A stretch of DNA of 64,000 nucleotides from contig NZ_JBBIAB010000010.1 in the NCBI RefSeq assembly GCF_039634785.1, forward strand, positions 124,001-188,000, given 5' to 3'. This stretch comes from Tistrella mobilis (lineage in GTDB: Bacteria; Pseudomonadota; Alphaproteobacteria; Tistrellales; Tistrellaceae). The notes under the pieces were generated by a model. The model was given only the letters and a program-made list of their open reading frames with translations. It was not told the origin of the DNA and searched no databases. The position numbers were made by a program, and so were the translations under genes. Below are positions 27,215 through 36,588 of the stretch, one piece after another. The stretch's first letter is position 1, and the number at the start of each line of letters is the position of its first letter.

Positions 27215-28662
27215 CCGCGGCCGCCGGCACCGCTACCCTGCCCGGCTGGCGCCTCGCGCTGTTCGGTCTGCCGGGCCTGCCGCTCGCGGCACTCACCCTG
27301 CCGCTCTACATCTATCTGCCGACCTATTATGCCGACACGCTCGGCCTGGGGCTGGGTGTGGTGGGGGGCGTGCTGCTCGCCGCGCGGATCTGGGACATGG
27401 TGACCGACCCCGTGGTCGGCGTGCTCGCCGATGCCGTCCGCCTGCCCGGCGGCCGGCGCCGCGGCTGGATGGTCGCCGGCCTGCCCTTCACCATCGCCGG
27501 CATCTGGATGCTGATGTCCCCGCCCGACGGCGCGGGGGCGGCGCATCTGCTGGTCTGGTCGATCGTGCTGCATCTGGGCGGCACCATGATGGTGCTCTCC
27601 CAGCAGGCCTGGGCGGCAGAGCTGTCCGACGGCTATGACGAGCGCAGCCGGATCGTCACGGTGCGCGAGGTTTTCGTGATCCTGGGCACGCTGGCGGCGA
27701 TCGCCCTGCCGGTGGTGGCGGACGGCGGCGGCACGGCGGTCACCGCCGCGGGCCTCGCCTCGCTCGGCGCCGCCATCGCCCTGCTGCTGCCGGTCACCAC
27801 CGCCGTCGCCGTGATCGCCGTGCCGGAACCCGATCGCCCGGTCGCCCGGGCACGCGGACAGCTGGCGCGGCTGGGCGCCCTTGTGGCCAACCGCCCCTTC
27901 CGGCGGCTGATCGGCGCCTATATCGCCAACGGCTTCGCGAACGGCCTGCCGGCGACGCTGTTCCTGCTCTACGTCTCGCACGTCATCGGCCGGCCCGATC
28001 TGGCCGGGCCGCTGCTCTTCGTCTATTTCGCCGCCGGCATCCTGGCGGCGCCGCTCTGGCTCCGGCTTGCCGCCCGCACCAGCAAGCACCGGGCCTGGAC
28101 GATCGCGATGGCCATCGCCACGGCCGCCTTCCTGCCGGCGGCCTTCCTCGGCACCGGCGACGTCGTGCCGTTCCTGATCATCTGCATCGCCACCGGTGCG
28201 ACGCTCGGCGCCGATCTGGCCCTGCCCAACGCCATGCAGGCCGATGTGATCGACATCGACCGCCTGGAAACCGGGCAGGAACGGGCGGGCCTGTTCTTCG
28301 CCCTCTGGGGCTTCGCCACCAAGGCGGCGCTGGCTCTGGGCATCGGCACCGCCTTTCCGCTGATCGACGCCGCCGGCTTCGATCCTGCCGCCGCCGATGG
28401 TGGCGGGGCGGCGGCACTCACCGTGCTGGCCCTGGTCTACGGCGCCCTGCCGGTGCCCTTCAAAATCTGGGCGATCCTGCTGGTCCGCCGCTTCCCCCTG
28501 ACCCGGGAGATCCAGTCCGGTCTGGCGGAAGAAATCGCCCGGCGCCGCAGCCCGGCGGTCGCCACCCCGCCGGGCTGCGGCCCACCCTCTTCGCGGAAAC
28601 CCTCATGTTCTCTCTCCGTCGCCGCACAGCGGGCGTTGTGCTCGCGCTCCTCAGCCTCCTGA
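27211..28662 (+). CDS. MFS transporter of the GPH (sugar:cation symporter) type
   Basis: A 483-residue inner-membrane carrier with about 12 segments. PTYYADTLGLGLGVVGGVLLAARIWDMVTDPVVG is the signature region of glycoside-pentoside-hexuronide symporters, and NAMQADVIDIDRLETGQERAGLFFALWGF is the matching region in the second half. The GTG start overlaps the DUF3429 stop by 4 bases. The end reads into the next gene, overlapping it by 58 bases with a Ser/Pro/Cys-rich tail. Substrate is not evident; neighbours (DUF3429, DUF3833) suggest lipids or an envelope component rather than sugar. Confidence 0.88.
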   Translation: MTAAAGTATLPGWRLALFGLPGLPLAALTLPLYIYLPTYYADTLGLGLGVVGGVLLAARIWDMVTDPVVGVLADAVRLPGGRRRGWMVAGLPFTIAGIWMLMSPPDGAGAAHLLVWSIVLHLGGTMMVLSQQAWAAELSDGYDERSRIVTVREVFVILGTLAAIALPVVADGGGTAVTAAGLASLGAAIALLLPVTTAVAVIAVPEPDRPVARARGQLARLGALVANRPFRRLIGAYIANGFANGLPATLFLLYVSHVIGRPDLAGPLLFVYFAAGILAAPLWLRLAARTSKHRAWTIAMAIATAAFLPAAFLGTGDVVPFLIICIATGATLGADLALPNAMQADVIDIDRLETGQERAGLFFALWGFATKAALALGIGTAFPLIDAAGFDPAAADGGGAAALTVLALVYGALPVPFKIWAILLVRRFPLTREIQSGLAEEIARRRSPAVATPPGCGPPSSRKPSCSLSVAAQRALCSRSSAS

Positions 28663-29225
28663 CGATCACCGGATGCAGCACCATGAAAGTCGAAGATTTC
28701 GCCGGCGCCGGACCGGCCTTTCGCCTCGAAGACTACTTCACCGGCAAAACCCGGGCCTGGGGCATGTTCGAGGACCGCTTCGGCAATCTCCGCCGTCAGT
28801 TCGTGGTCGACATCGACGGCGACTGGGACGGCGAGACCCTTACCCTCGACGAACATTTCCGCTATGCCGATGGCGAGCTGGATCGGCGGGTCTGGACCAT
28901 TCGGCCCGACGGCCCCAACGGCTATGTCGGTCAGGCCGATGATGTGCTGGGCGAGGCCCGCGGCGCCGCTTTCGGCAATGCGCTGAACTGGACCTATCGC
29001 ATGAACCTGAAGGTCGGCGGCCGCGAGATCGAGGTCCGTTTCGACGACTGGATGTTCCTGCAGGAAGACGGCGTGGTGCTGAACCGCGCCACGGTCACCA
29101 AGTTCGGCATCGAACTCGGCACCGCCACCATCTTCTTCCAGAAGGAACGGCCGCGCATGGCCCCCGCCCTCGGCCTGCAGACCGATCGGCGGCCGGCGAT
29201 GGCGATGCAGGCACCGCGCGAATGA
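28605..29225 (+). CDS. DUF3833 family lipoprotein
   Basis: A 206-residue lipoprotein with lipobox ITGC (Cys24). The mature domain, VEDFAGAGPAFRLEDYFTGKTRAWGMFEDRFGNLRRQF through LDEHFRYADGELDRRVWTI, is a clear DUF3833 protein, a lipocalin-like beta fold of unknown function. It is third in the DUF3429-MFS-DUF3833 unit. It could bind a hydrophobic ligand handled by the transporter; that is inference. Confidence 0.88.
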   Translation: MFSLRRRTAGVVLALLSLLTITGCSTMKVEDFAGAGPAFRLEDYFTGKTRAWGMFEDRFGNLRRQFVVDIDGDWDGETLTLDEHFRYADGELDRRVWTIRPDGPNGYVGQADDVLGEARGAAFGNALNWTYRMNLKVGGREIEVRFDDWMFLQEDGVVLNRATVTKFGIELGTATIFFQKERPRMAPALGLQTDRRPAMAMQAPRE

Positions 29226-29289
29226 TGCGGGGGAACCGTGCCACCGACACGGAGTTTTCATTTGCCTGAAACGATCGGCACGCCTAAAC

Positions 29290-29327
29290 CGGGCGCAGCC
29301 GGCGGCACCAGGCCCCGGCTGCGCCCG
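29290..29327 (+). terminator. 13-bp perfect hairpin between DUF3833 gene and corA
   Basis: CGGGCGCAGCCGG pairs perfectly with its complement over a 12-base loop, 64 bases after the DUF3833 stop and 20 bases before the corA ATG. No T-run follows on the plus strand. It may end the upstream operon or act as a leader structure of corA. Confidence 0.5.
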
Positions 29328-29347
29328 AGCACGGCGAGGCCCTGCGC

Positions 29348-30373
29348 ATGATCAATCTCTATGTCACCGAACCGGGTGTGCTCCGCCGCGCCCCCGCCGG
29401 CAGCCCGATCGACGAGACGGTGGTCTGGGTCGACATGGTCGACCCGTCGATGGAGGAACTCCAGCGCGTCGACCACGCCCTCGGCGTCGACATCCCCACC
29501 AAGGAGGAGATGCGCGAGATCGAGGCGTCGAGCCGGCTCTACGAGGAAGACGGCGCGCTCTATATGACCGCCACCGTGCTGAGTTCGGTCGAAACCGGCA
29601 GCCCGGTCGCCAGCGCCATCACCTTCGTGCTGACCCACGGCCGGCTGATCACCGTCCGCCACACCGACCCGCTGCCCTTCCGCGCCTTCACAACCCATGT
29701 CGACCGGCATCCCAATGCCGTGACCGGTGCCGAAGGCGTGCTTTTCGGCCTGCTGGAGGCGATCGTCGACCGGCTGGCCGACGTGCTGGAGCTGGTCGGC
29801 GCCGAGATCGACCAGGTCTCGCAGACGGTGTTCGAAGCCGGCCAGCGCACCCGTGGCATCACGCCCGGCAATGGCGGCAAGGCCGGCAAGACGGGCAAGA
29901 GCAACCAGCGACCGCCGGCCCCCGATTACGAGGCGCTGATCGCCGCGATCGGCCGGATGGGCGACCTCACCTCCAAGATCCGCGAAAGCCTGGTCTCCAT
30001 CGGCCGTCTGGCGGGTTTTGCCGGCCGCAATCTGCGCGGCCGGGCCAGCAAGACCGGGCTGGCCGCGATGAAGACCATCACCCGTGACGTGGTCTCGCTG
30101 TCCGATCACGCAAGCTACCTCGCCAACAAGCTTTCCTTCATGCTGGATGCGACGCTCGGCCTGATCCAGATCGAGCAGAACGGCATCATCAAGATCTTCT
30201 CGGTCGTGGCCGTGGTCTTCCTGCCGCCGACGCTGATCGCCAGCATCTACGGCATGAATTTCGAGGTGATGCCCGAACTCTCCTGGCATCTGGGCTATCC
30301 GCTCGCCCTGCTGATGATGGTCGGCTCCGCCGTGCTGCCCTACTGGCTGTTCAAGCGCCGCGGCTGGCTCTGA
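29348..30373 (+). CDS. CorA-family magnesium/divalent cation transporter
   Basis: A 341-residue channel protein. A soluble N-terminal domain and a long helical stalk (about 150-270, including a Gly/Lys-rich insert GNGGKAGKTGKSN) precede two membrane segments. The pore motif YGMNFEVMPEL is intact and the C-terminus is short and basic, as in CorA. It conducts Mg2+ (or Co2+/Ni2+) across the inner membrane. GAGG lies 10 bases before the ATG. A stable hairpin lies just upstream. Confidence 0.93.
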   Translation: MINLYVTEPGVLRRAPAGSPIDETVVWVDMVDPSMEELQRVDHALGVDIPTKEEMREIEASSRLYEEDGALYMTATVLSSVETGSPVASAITFVLTHGRLITVRHTDPLPFRAFTTHVDRHPNAVTGAEGVLFGLLEAIVDRLADVLELVGAEIDQVSQTVFEAGQRTRGITPGNGGKAGKTGKSNQRPPAPDYEALIAAIGRMGDLTSKIRESLVSIGRLAGFAGRNLRGRASKTGLAAMKTITRDVVSLSDHASYLANKLSFMLDATLGLIQIEQNGIIKIFSVVAVVFLPPTLIASIYGMNFEVMPELSWHLGYPLALLMMVGSAVLPYWLFKRRGWL

Positions 30374-30458
30374 CCCCCGCGGGCCGCCCTGCGACCGATG
30401 ACCGCGTTGCGCCCTCTCGGAAATCAGACGATGATATGTCGTTGAACCAGCGGGACGC

Positions 30459-30911
30459 ATGATGGCCAAAGGCCGGCATGACATGACGGGCGGCAGCAGA
30501 GGCCGTGCGGCGACGCGCGGCCTGTCGGCCGTTCGCGGCCATCGCCTGCCTGCCGCCCTGGCCATGCTGGTGGTGCTGTTCGCCCAGATCCTGGGCGGCG
30601 CGGCGCTCAACGTCTCCGCCGCAAAGGCTGCGGAAACCGGCCAGCTGGTCATCTGCACGCCGACCGGTCTGGTACAGATCGCCGTCGATGATGACGGCCG
30701 CCCGGTCGATGGCGACGGCCATCTCCGCATCAATCACGGCCTGCCCTGCGGCGGGCTGTGTCTTGCGCCCGCGCTGGTCGCGACCGCCCCCGCCCTGCCC
30801 GAACCGGCGGCGGAGGTCCTGGCCCGGCTGCAGCCGGTCGCCCGCGGCCTGCCTCTGCCGCGGGACCGCCTCGCCCCCCGTCCGCCGGCCCGCGCCCCAC
30901 CCCTGGTCTGA
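30459..30911 (+). CDS. DUF2946-like small exported protein
   Basis: A 150-residue protein with a long basic N-terminus, a hydrophobic segment (PAALAMLVVLFAQILGGAAL) and the motif LVICTPTGLVQIAVDDDGRPVDG followed by LPCGGLCL. This CTPxG...C-x2-x-C layout resembles DUF2946 proteins, often found next to copper- or metal-related TonB receptors; His is largely missing here. Several ATGs lie close together, so the start is uncertain. It sits 48 bases upstream of the receptor and probably shares its operon. Confidence 0.62.
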   Translation: MMAKGRHDMTGGSRGRAATRGLSAVRGHRLPAALAMLVVLFAQILGGAALNVSAAKAAETGQLVICTPTGLVQIAVDDDGRPVDGDGHLRINHGLPCGGLCLAPALVATAPALPEPAAEVLARLQPVARGLPLPRDRLAPRPPARAPPLV

Positions 30912-30959
30912 CACCGCCTCCGTTCCGTCCGAACCGGTATCAGATCCAGGACATCCGAC

Positions 30960-32900
30960 ATGATCCTCCGCCAGACCGCGGCCGGCACCCGCCGGCTGCT
31001 GCCCGCGACGGCCCGTGCTGCCGTCGCCGCCCTCGCCCTCACCGGCACCGCCATGCCCCTGCCCGCCTGCGCCGACGAAGCCACCGGTGTCGGCAGCACC
31101 GAACTGCCCGCGCTCAGCGTCACCGCCCGCCGCGGCAGTCCGCAGGCGCTTGAAGACGTGCCGGCCGCGATCGAGATCATCGACCGGGCCCGGCTCGACG
31201 CCGTGCCGGCGACCACCGTCGCCCGGGCCCTTGAACAGGCGACCGGCGTGATCATCGCCGATGGCGGCTCCACCACCCGTTTCTCCATCCGCGGCTTCGA
31301 AGACGGTCAGGCGCTGATCCTGGTCGACGGCCACCGCCGCCGCGGCCGTTTCGGCAATGTCGACCTCTCGGCCTTCGATCTGGGTTCCGTCGACCGGATC
31401 GAGATCATCCGCGGACCGATGTCGGCGCTCTACGGCGCCGATGCCGTCTCGGGCGTCGTCAACATCATCAGCCGGGATGCCGCCACCGAACCAGGCGCCA
31501 GCCTTCAGACCCTGGCCGGCGTGTCGGAAAACGGCGAAAGGCTGACCAGGATCGGCCGGGCAGCGGTAGAGACCGGCCGGATCGGCCAGACCCGCAACCG
31601 GCTCGACCTCTCGATCCGCTCCCGCGATCCGTGGAGCGAGGCGGGTTCCGCCTTTGACGACCTGAAGGGCGAGTCCTCGCGCCATGCCGCCTGGCGCACG
31701 GCCTGGGATGTCGCCCCCGGCCACGAGATCACCCTCGATCTCGGCTATGAAGAGCTGCGGGCGAAAGGGCTCGGCTCCAATGGCGGCCGGGTGCCGATGC
31801 CGGTCGACTCGCGTGAGCACGAGACCAGCCGCACCGGGGCGCTCACCTGGGCGGGCGAGGTCGGCCCCGGCCGGATCACGCTCTCGGGCAGCGCCTATCA
31901 CACCGAAGGCGACGTGCTGCGCACCGGCTCGCTCGACACCGCCCGCATCGACGGCCGCGAACTGACCGGCTTCTATACCGTGCCGCTCGGCGCCGATCAC
32001 GTCGCGACCGTCGGCTTCGAATATCTGGAAGAGGATATCGACCTGTCGGTTCTGGCCAAAGGTTCCGCCGACCGGCGCAGCCGGGCAGCCGTCGCCCAGG
32101 ATGAATGGACGCTCGCCGAAGACTGGACCCTGCTCGCCGGCATCCGCTATGACGACTTCAGCGATGTCGGCACCACCACCAATCCGCGCGCGACCCTTTC
32201 CTGGACGCCCGGCCCCTGGACCTTCCGCATCGGTGCCGGCACGGCCTTCAAGGCACCGACCTATCTGCAGCTCTATTCGATCATCCATCGCGGGCGATCG
32301 GTCATCTACGGCAATGCCGACCTGGAACCCGAGACCTCGTGGACGGCCGAAGCCGCCGCGGCCTATCGCTTCGCCACGGGTGCCGAACTGGGCGTCACCG
32401 TCCACAATTCCGAGGTCGAGGACCTGATCACCACCCGGCTGACGGCGCCCGGGCGCTATGACTACACCAATATCGGCACCGCCCGGATCCGCGGCGTCGA
32501 GATCACCGGTCGCGCGCCGATCGGCGACGATCTGATGCTGACGGGCTCGCTGGAATGGATCGATGCCCGCGACACCACCGCCGACGAGCGGCTGGGCCGC
32601 CGGCCGCGCCAGCAGGGCAAGATCGGCCTCGACTGGGCGGCCGATGACGACACCCTGGTCCATCTGGCCGGCACCGGCATGCTGTCCTATTACGCACCGG
32701 TCGGTTTCGGCGCCAGCAACCTCGGCAATGTCTCTACCGATTACGGCCGGATCGACGTCAAGGTCAGCCACCAGCTGACGCCGCTGGTCGAGATCACCGG
32801 CGGCGTCGACGGGCTGATCGGGACCCGCGTGCCCGACAACCTCCAGCCCTTCGAGCCGGCGGAGCGCTTCTTCTATCTCGGCGTCAATCTGCGCTATTGA
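30960..32900 (+). CDS. TonB-dependent outer-membrane receptor
   Basis: A 646-residue receptor with a signal peptide (AALALTGTAMPLPACA), TonB-box-like ALSVTARR (about 53-60), plug domain (EIIDRARLDAVPATTVARALEQATGV, FSIRGF, VDRIEIIRGPMSALYGADAVSGVVNI) and a 22-strand barrel ending FFYLGVNLRY. It imports a ligand scarce in the medium using TonB energy. Neighbours (DUF2946-like, polyferredoxin) suggest a metal ion or complex, but no ligand can be read from the sequence. AGGA precedes the ATG. Confidence 0.93.
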   Translation: MILRQTAAGTRRLLPATARAAVAALALTGTAMPLPACADEATGVGSTELPALSVTARRGSPQALEDVPAAIEIIDRARLDAVPATTVARALEQATGVIIADGGSTTRFSIRGFEDGQALILVDGHRRRGRFGNVDLSAFDLGSVDRIEIIRGPMSALYGADAVSGVVNIISRDAATEPGASLQTLAGVSENGERLTRIGRAAVETGRIGQTRNRLDLSIRSRDPWSEAGSAFDDLKGESSRHAAWRTAWDVAPGHEITLDLGYEELRAKGLGSNGGRVPMPVDSREHETSRTGALTWAGEVGPGRITLSGSAYHTEGDVLRTGSLDTARIDGRELTGFYTVPLGADHVATVGFEYLEEDIDLSVLAKGSADRRSRAAVAQDEWTLAEDWTLLAGIRYDDFSDVGTTTNPRATLSWTPGPWTFRIGAGTAFKAPTYLQLYSIIHRGRSVIYGNADLEPETSWTAEAAAAYRFATGAELGVTVHNSEVEDLITTRLTAPGRYDYTNIGTARIRGVEITGRAPIGDDLMLTGSLEWIDARDTTADERLGRRPRQQGKIGLDWAADDDTLVHLAGTGMLSYYAPVGFGASNLGNVSTDYGRIDVKVSHQLTPLVEITGGVDGLIGTRVPDNLQPFEPAERFFYLGVNLRY

Positions 32901-32920
32901 GCCCGGAAGGAGACGTCACC

Positions 32921-34351
32921 ATGGCCGTCGTCATCCGACCGCGCCCGCCTGCACCCGCACGCGCCATCGAGCTTACCGCGCTTCCCGGCATCGCCGGCGT
33001 GCTGCGGCGGCCGCATGTGCTGAACGCGCTGCGCGTCCTCACCCTCTTCCTGCTCGTCTCGGCGATCTGGTTCGGCCTGACCGACCCCGCCGGCAGCGGT
33101 GCCTTCACCCTTGCGCTGATGTGGGGCATCTTCTGGCCCTTCTTCACCAGCCTGGTCACCCCGACACTGGGGAACGCCTTCTGCTCCGTCTGCCCGCATG
33201 GCTTCATGGGCAAGTATCTGAGCCGGATCGGCCTGAAGCGGCATGCGTCGCGCTGGCTGATCCGGGCCAATATCGGCCTGGTGCTGGTGATGGTGACCTA
33301 TTGGGCGGTCTCGTTCGCCGCCCCCACCGCCTTCGCCCGCTCGGCCGACATCACCGCGGGCTTCTTCCTGGCCTATACCCTGCTTGCCGCCGCCAGTTTC
33401 CTCGTCTGGCGCGACATGGCCTATTGCCGCCATATCTGCCCGCTGGGCGGGGTGCTCACCGCCTATGCCCGGGCGGGATCGACCTGGATCACCACCGATG
33501 CCGCCAGCTGCACCACCTGCCGCAGCTTCGATTGCGCCCGCGCCTGCCCCCACCATCTGAGTCCGTTCCGCTTCGAGGAACGCAACGACATGGCCGACTG
33601 CACGCTGTGCATGGACTGCGCCACCGCCTGCCGTGCGGTGAAGGTGGAACTGCGCCGGCCGGGCCATCAGCTGGCGCGGCCGGTCGCCCGCGATGACGGG
33701 CGCACGGCGCGGATCCTGCTCTGGCTGACGGCGGTCGCGGCCGTGGGCGTGCAGTTCCAGCACGGGCTGAACCACACCCCGCTCGCCGACATGATGCCCT
33801 GGAACCTGGCCGGCGGGCTGCTGGCCGAGCGGATCGCGATGCCGGCCTGGTTCCAGTGGTCGGGTCTGGTCGCGCTGCTGCTCGCCATCGCCCTCACCCT
33901 GGGGGCGGCGCGGGCGGGCTGGGGCCTGGTCGCCCGTCTTGCCGGCCGCGATCGGGCAGAGGTTGCCGCGGTGCTGGGCCATGGTCTGGCGCCGCTCGCC
34001 TGTATCGCCATGCTCGCCCACGGCATCGTGTTCTTCCTGGCGGTCTATGCGCCCAGGCTTTGGAACAGCGCCGTTGCCGCCTATGGCCTGCCGGCCGCGG
34101 AGATCGGGCCGCTGGTCGCGCGCGGCACGCCCTGGCTCGGCATCTTCGACCTGCTGCCCTGGGTCGCGATTCTCTGGTCCCTGCGGGTGATGCATCGCCG
34201 CACGGGGCTGGTCCTGCCTGCCGGCACGGCTGGTGAGCGCCGTCTGGTCGCCACTGCCGCCGCGGCCGCACCCGTGCTGCTCTATGCGCTGGTGCTGGTG
34301 GTCAAGCTCTGGGCCGCTGCCCAGGGGGCGCCGGCCGTCCACATCCACTAG
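32921..34351 (+). CDS. Polyferredoxin membrane protein (NosR/CcoG-like 4Fe-4S)
   Basis: A 476-residue inner-membrane protein. Two membrane-loop cysteine pairs, CSVCPHG (88, 91) and CRHICPLGG (169, 173), as in NosR/NapH-type proteins, are followed by two 4Fe-4S clusters in a cytoplasmic domain: C197-x2-C-x4-C-x3-C209 and C227-x2-C-x2-C-x3-C237. The second half (250-470) has further membrane helices with His residues (QFQHGLNH, AMLAHGIVFF). It should move electrons across or along the membrane, possibly to reduce a metal taken up by the receptor just upstream. The ATG at 32921 follows AAGGAG. Confidence 0.85.
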   Translation: MAVVIRPRPPAPARAIELTALPGIAGVLRRPHVLNALRVLTLFLLVSAIWFGLTDPAGSGAFTLALMWGIFWPFFTSLVTPTLGNAFCSVCPHGFMGKYLSRIGLKRHASRWLIRANIGLVLVMVTYWAVSFAAPTAFARSADITAGFFLAYTLLAAASFLVWRDMAYCRHICPLGGVLTAYARAGSTWITTDAASCTTCRSFDCARACPHHLSPFRFEERNDMADCTLCMDCATACRAVKVELRRPGHQLARPVARDDGRTARILLWLTAVAAVGVQFQHGLNHTPLADMMPWNLAGGLLAERIAMPAWFQWSGLVALLLAIALTLGAARAGWGLVARLAGRDRAEVAAVLGHGLAPLACIAMLAHGIVFFLAVYAPRLWNSAVAAYGLPAAEIGPLVARGTPWLGIFDLLPWVAILWSLRVMHRRTGLVLPAGTAGERRLVATAAAAAPVLLYALVLVVKLWAAAQGAPAVHIH

Positions 34352-34403
34352 ACCTGTTCCACCAGGCTCATTCCACCGGGCCCATTCCACTTAAGGCCTC
34401 TCA

Positions 34404-35276
34404 TCAGGCGCCCGGCGCCTGCCAGTCGCCGCGGGCCAGCTGCAGCGGCGGCGGTGCCGTGTCCCGCGCCAGGCGATAGCGCACCTCGCGCCCGCGCCCG
34501 TCGAAGGCCACCCCCAGCCAGCGCGGCTCGGCCGCGCGGTACCAGAGCGTCATCGTCAGGTCGCCGGTCACGTCATAGGCGCGGGCGGCGATGCTGCCGC
34601 CATCGGGTGCCGGACGCTCCACGCCGCCCCGATCGGTCACCGCCACATCCAGCAGGCGGCCGCGCTGCGTATCCAGCCAGCGCGGCCGCGCCGGCGTTTC
34701 GGGATGCCAATAGCTGGTCGGGATCACATCGGCCGGGGCCTCCACCCGGCCGTCGGCCCCCTCCACCATGAAACGGTCCCCTTCTGCCCGCCCGTCGACC
34801 GCATAGGCCGTGCCGTCATCGTCGGTGCGGGTCCGGATCGCGACCAGCCGACCGCCGGCCCAGCTTTCGGTGTTGCGATGGGTGTAGCGATAGACCGTGA
34901 TCGGCCCGAACGAGACCGCAAGATCGATCTCCACCGACACGGTCAGCCGGCCATCGGCCTCGGGCGTGAAGCGCAGCACATGGCGGCCCATCGGGGCATC
35001 GCCCCGGAAGACGTCGAAGGCCAGCTCACCCGTCCCCGGGGCGGCAACCGCCAGGGCGCGGCCGGCAAAAGCCGGCGCCGCCAGCAGCAGCCCGCCCCCC
35101 AGCAGGCCAGCCACCACGGTCCGCCGATCGACCCCGCCACGCTTCTGCCTGCAGGCGTCAGAGCAATAGCGCACCGCCTCCCAGTCGCGGGCCCATTTGC
35201 GCCGCCAGGCGAAGGGCCGCCCGCATGCCGCACATAGCTTGACCGGCAGATCGGCCTTGCGTCGCATCTTCGGCAT
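34404..35276 (-). CDS. DUF2256 zinc-ribbon fused to a Tat-like signal and DUF6134 domain
   Basis: A 290-residue protein with three parts. Residues 1-46 are a DUF2256 zinc ribbon (Cys15, Cys18, Cys38, Cys42; [21 protein letters not shown]). Residues 49-71 look like a Tat-type signal or anchor, [20 protein letters not shown] followed by AFA. Residues 80-290 match DUF6134 ([54 protein letters not shown]). No in-frame start codon precedes the RR, so the fusion appears real. DUF2256 would stay in the cytoplasm and DUF6134 in the periplasm. It converges on the polyferredoxin gene and diverges from the flavoprotein. GGGAG precedes the ATG. Confidence 0.78.
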   Translation of the reverse strand: MPKMRRKADLPVKLCAACGRPFAWRRKWARDWEAVRYCSDACRQKRGGVDRRTVVAGLLGGGLLLAAPAFAGRALAVAAPGTGELAFDVFRGDAPMGRHVLRFTPEADGRLTVSVEIDLAVSFGPITVYRYTHRNTESWAGGRLVAIRTRTDDDGTAYAVDGRAEGDRFMVEGADGRVEAPADVIPTSYWHPETPARPRWLDTQRGRLLDVAVTDRGGVERPAPDGGSIAARAYDVTGDLTMTLWYRAAEPRWLGVAFDGRGREVRYRLARDTAPPPLQLARGDWQAPGA

Positions 35277-35386
35277 CGCATGTCTCCCGGGTGGTCAGGT
35301 CTCACAATTCGCAGTCCCCGCCCCATATACCGACGGCGGAAGCCAACGGATCACCCGTTCGGCATCTGTCGAGGGAGTAATCGTCC

Positions 35387-36442
35387 GTGACCTCAGCGCC
35401 GCCCCCTGCCTTCGAAGACCCGATCGGGCTTGCGATCATCGGTGCGGGCCTTGCCGGCATATCCGCCGGCCGGCTGGCCAGACGTCTGGGCGTCACGCCC
35501 CTGATCTTCGACAAGGGGCGCGGCATCGGCGGCCGGCTCGCCACCCGCCGCGCCACGCTCGACGACGGCACGGTTCTCCGCTTCGACCATGGCGCCCAGT
35601 TCATGACCGCCCGCAGCCCCGCCCTGGTCGCCGCCATGGCCGGGGCCGAGGCCGCCAATCTGGCCCGCCGCCTGCCTGCTCCGCCGCTGCATGGCCCCTC
35701 CCGGCATGGCCAGCCGGCGGAAGCCGAACGCGACCAGCCCCGCTGGGTGGGCCAGCCCCACTGGGTGGGCATAGGCGGCATGACGGCGATCGCGAAACAT
35801 CTGGCCCAGGGTCTCGACATCCGCACCGGCACCCGCATCGGCGGGGCCGTCCGCACCGACCACGGCCTCTGGCGGCTGGAGGACGAAGACGGTCTGCCAC
35901 TGGTCCAGGCGCGCCGGCTGATCGTCACCGCCCCGCCCGAACAGACGCTGGACCTGCTGATCGATGTGCTGCTGCCCGAAGGCTGGCGCCGCCGCATCGC
36001 CTCGACCATCGTCGCCCCCTGCTGGGCGCTGATGGTGGCGGTGGACGAGACGCTGCCCCTGCCCGGCCCGCGCTGGCGGCCCAGGGACGAGGCGATCGCC
36101 TGGATCGGCGATCAGCGTGACCTGCCGGGCCGGCCACCTGCGCCACAGAGCCTGGTCGTCCACGCCACCCCGCATTGGAGCCGGGTTCATCTGGAAGAGA
36201 CGCCCGAAGCGGCCGCCGCGGCCCTGCTTCGCAACCTGGAACGCCTGATCGGCCGGACGATCACCCCGCGCCTGATCCAGGCCCATCGCTGGCGCTATGC
36301 TCTCGCAGAGGTGCCGCTTGGCTCACCTTGCCTGGCCGATCCCGGGACCGGGCTCGCCATCGCCGGCGACTGGTGCATCGGCGGGCGTGCCGAGGCCGCG
36401 GTGGACAGCGGTCGCGCCGCAGCCCTGGCACTGATCGGCTGA
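35387..36442 (+). CDS. Renalase-like FAD-dependent oxidoreductase
   Basis: A 351-residue flavoprotein. The dinucleotide-binding GAGLAGISAGRLA (about 20-32), FDKGRGIGGRLATRRA and the C-terminal VAGDWCIGGRAEAAVDSGRAAA-type FAD contact (read in parts) mark a NAD(P)/FAD oxidoreductase of the bacterial renalase-like group. The substrate is unknown. A duplicated PRWVGQPHWVG segment comes from a short repeat. The GTG at 35387 follows GGGAG. It is divergent from the DUF2256 fusion; DUF2256 genes are often neighbours of such oxidoreductases or photolyase-like genes. Confidence 0.85.
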   Translation: MTSAPPPAFEDPIGLAIIGAGLAGISAGRLARRLGVTPLIFDKGRGIGGRLATRRATLDDGTVLRFDHGAQFMTARSPALVAAMAGAEAANLARRLPAPPLHGPSRHGQPAEAERDQPRWVGQPHWVGIGGMTAIAKHLAQGLDIRTGTRIGGAVRTDHGLWRLEDEDGLPLVQARRLIVTAPPEQTLDLLIDVLLPEGWRRRIASTIVAPCWALMVAVDETLPLPGPRWRPRDEAIAWIGDQRDLPGRPPAPQSLVVHATPHWSRVHLEETPEAAAAALLRNLERLIGRTITPRLIQAHRWRYALAEVPLGSPCLADPGTGLAIAGDWCIGGRAEAAVDSGRAAALALIG

Positions 36443-36588
36443 GCAAGACCGGTCAGGCACCAAGGGTTTGTCACCAACACTTCATTTCTGATCCGAGGGT
36501 TGCGCGGCTAAGAATAGGGTTCACCCCCTCTGGTTGCGGTCGCAGATCCCGGCGACCGCCCCCGCTTTGTGCCGGTGGCCCCCGCCCC

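Noticed and set aside
34352-34403. Imperfect TTCCACC repeats between the polyferredoxin and DUF2256 fusion genes
   Set aside because: Three loosely spaced copies in a 52-base convergent gap; too short and imperfect to call a binding site.
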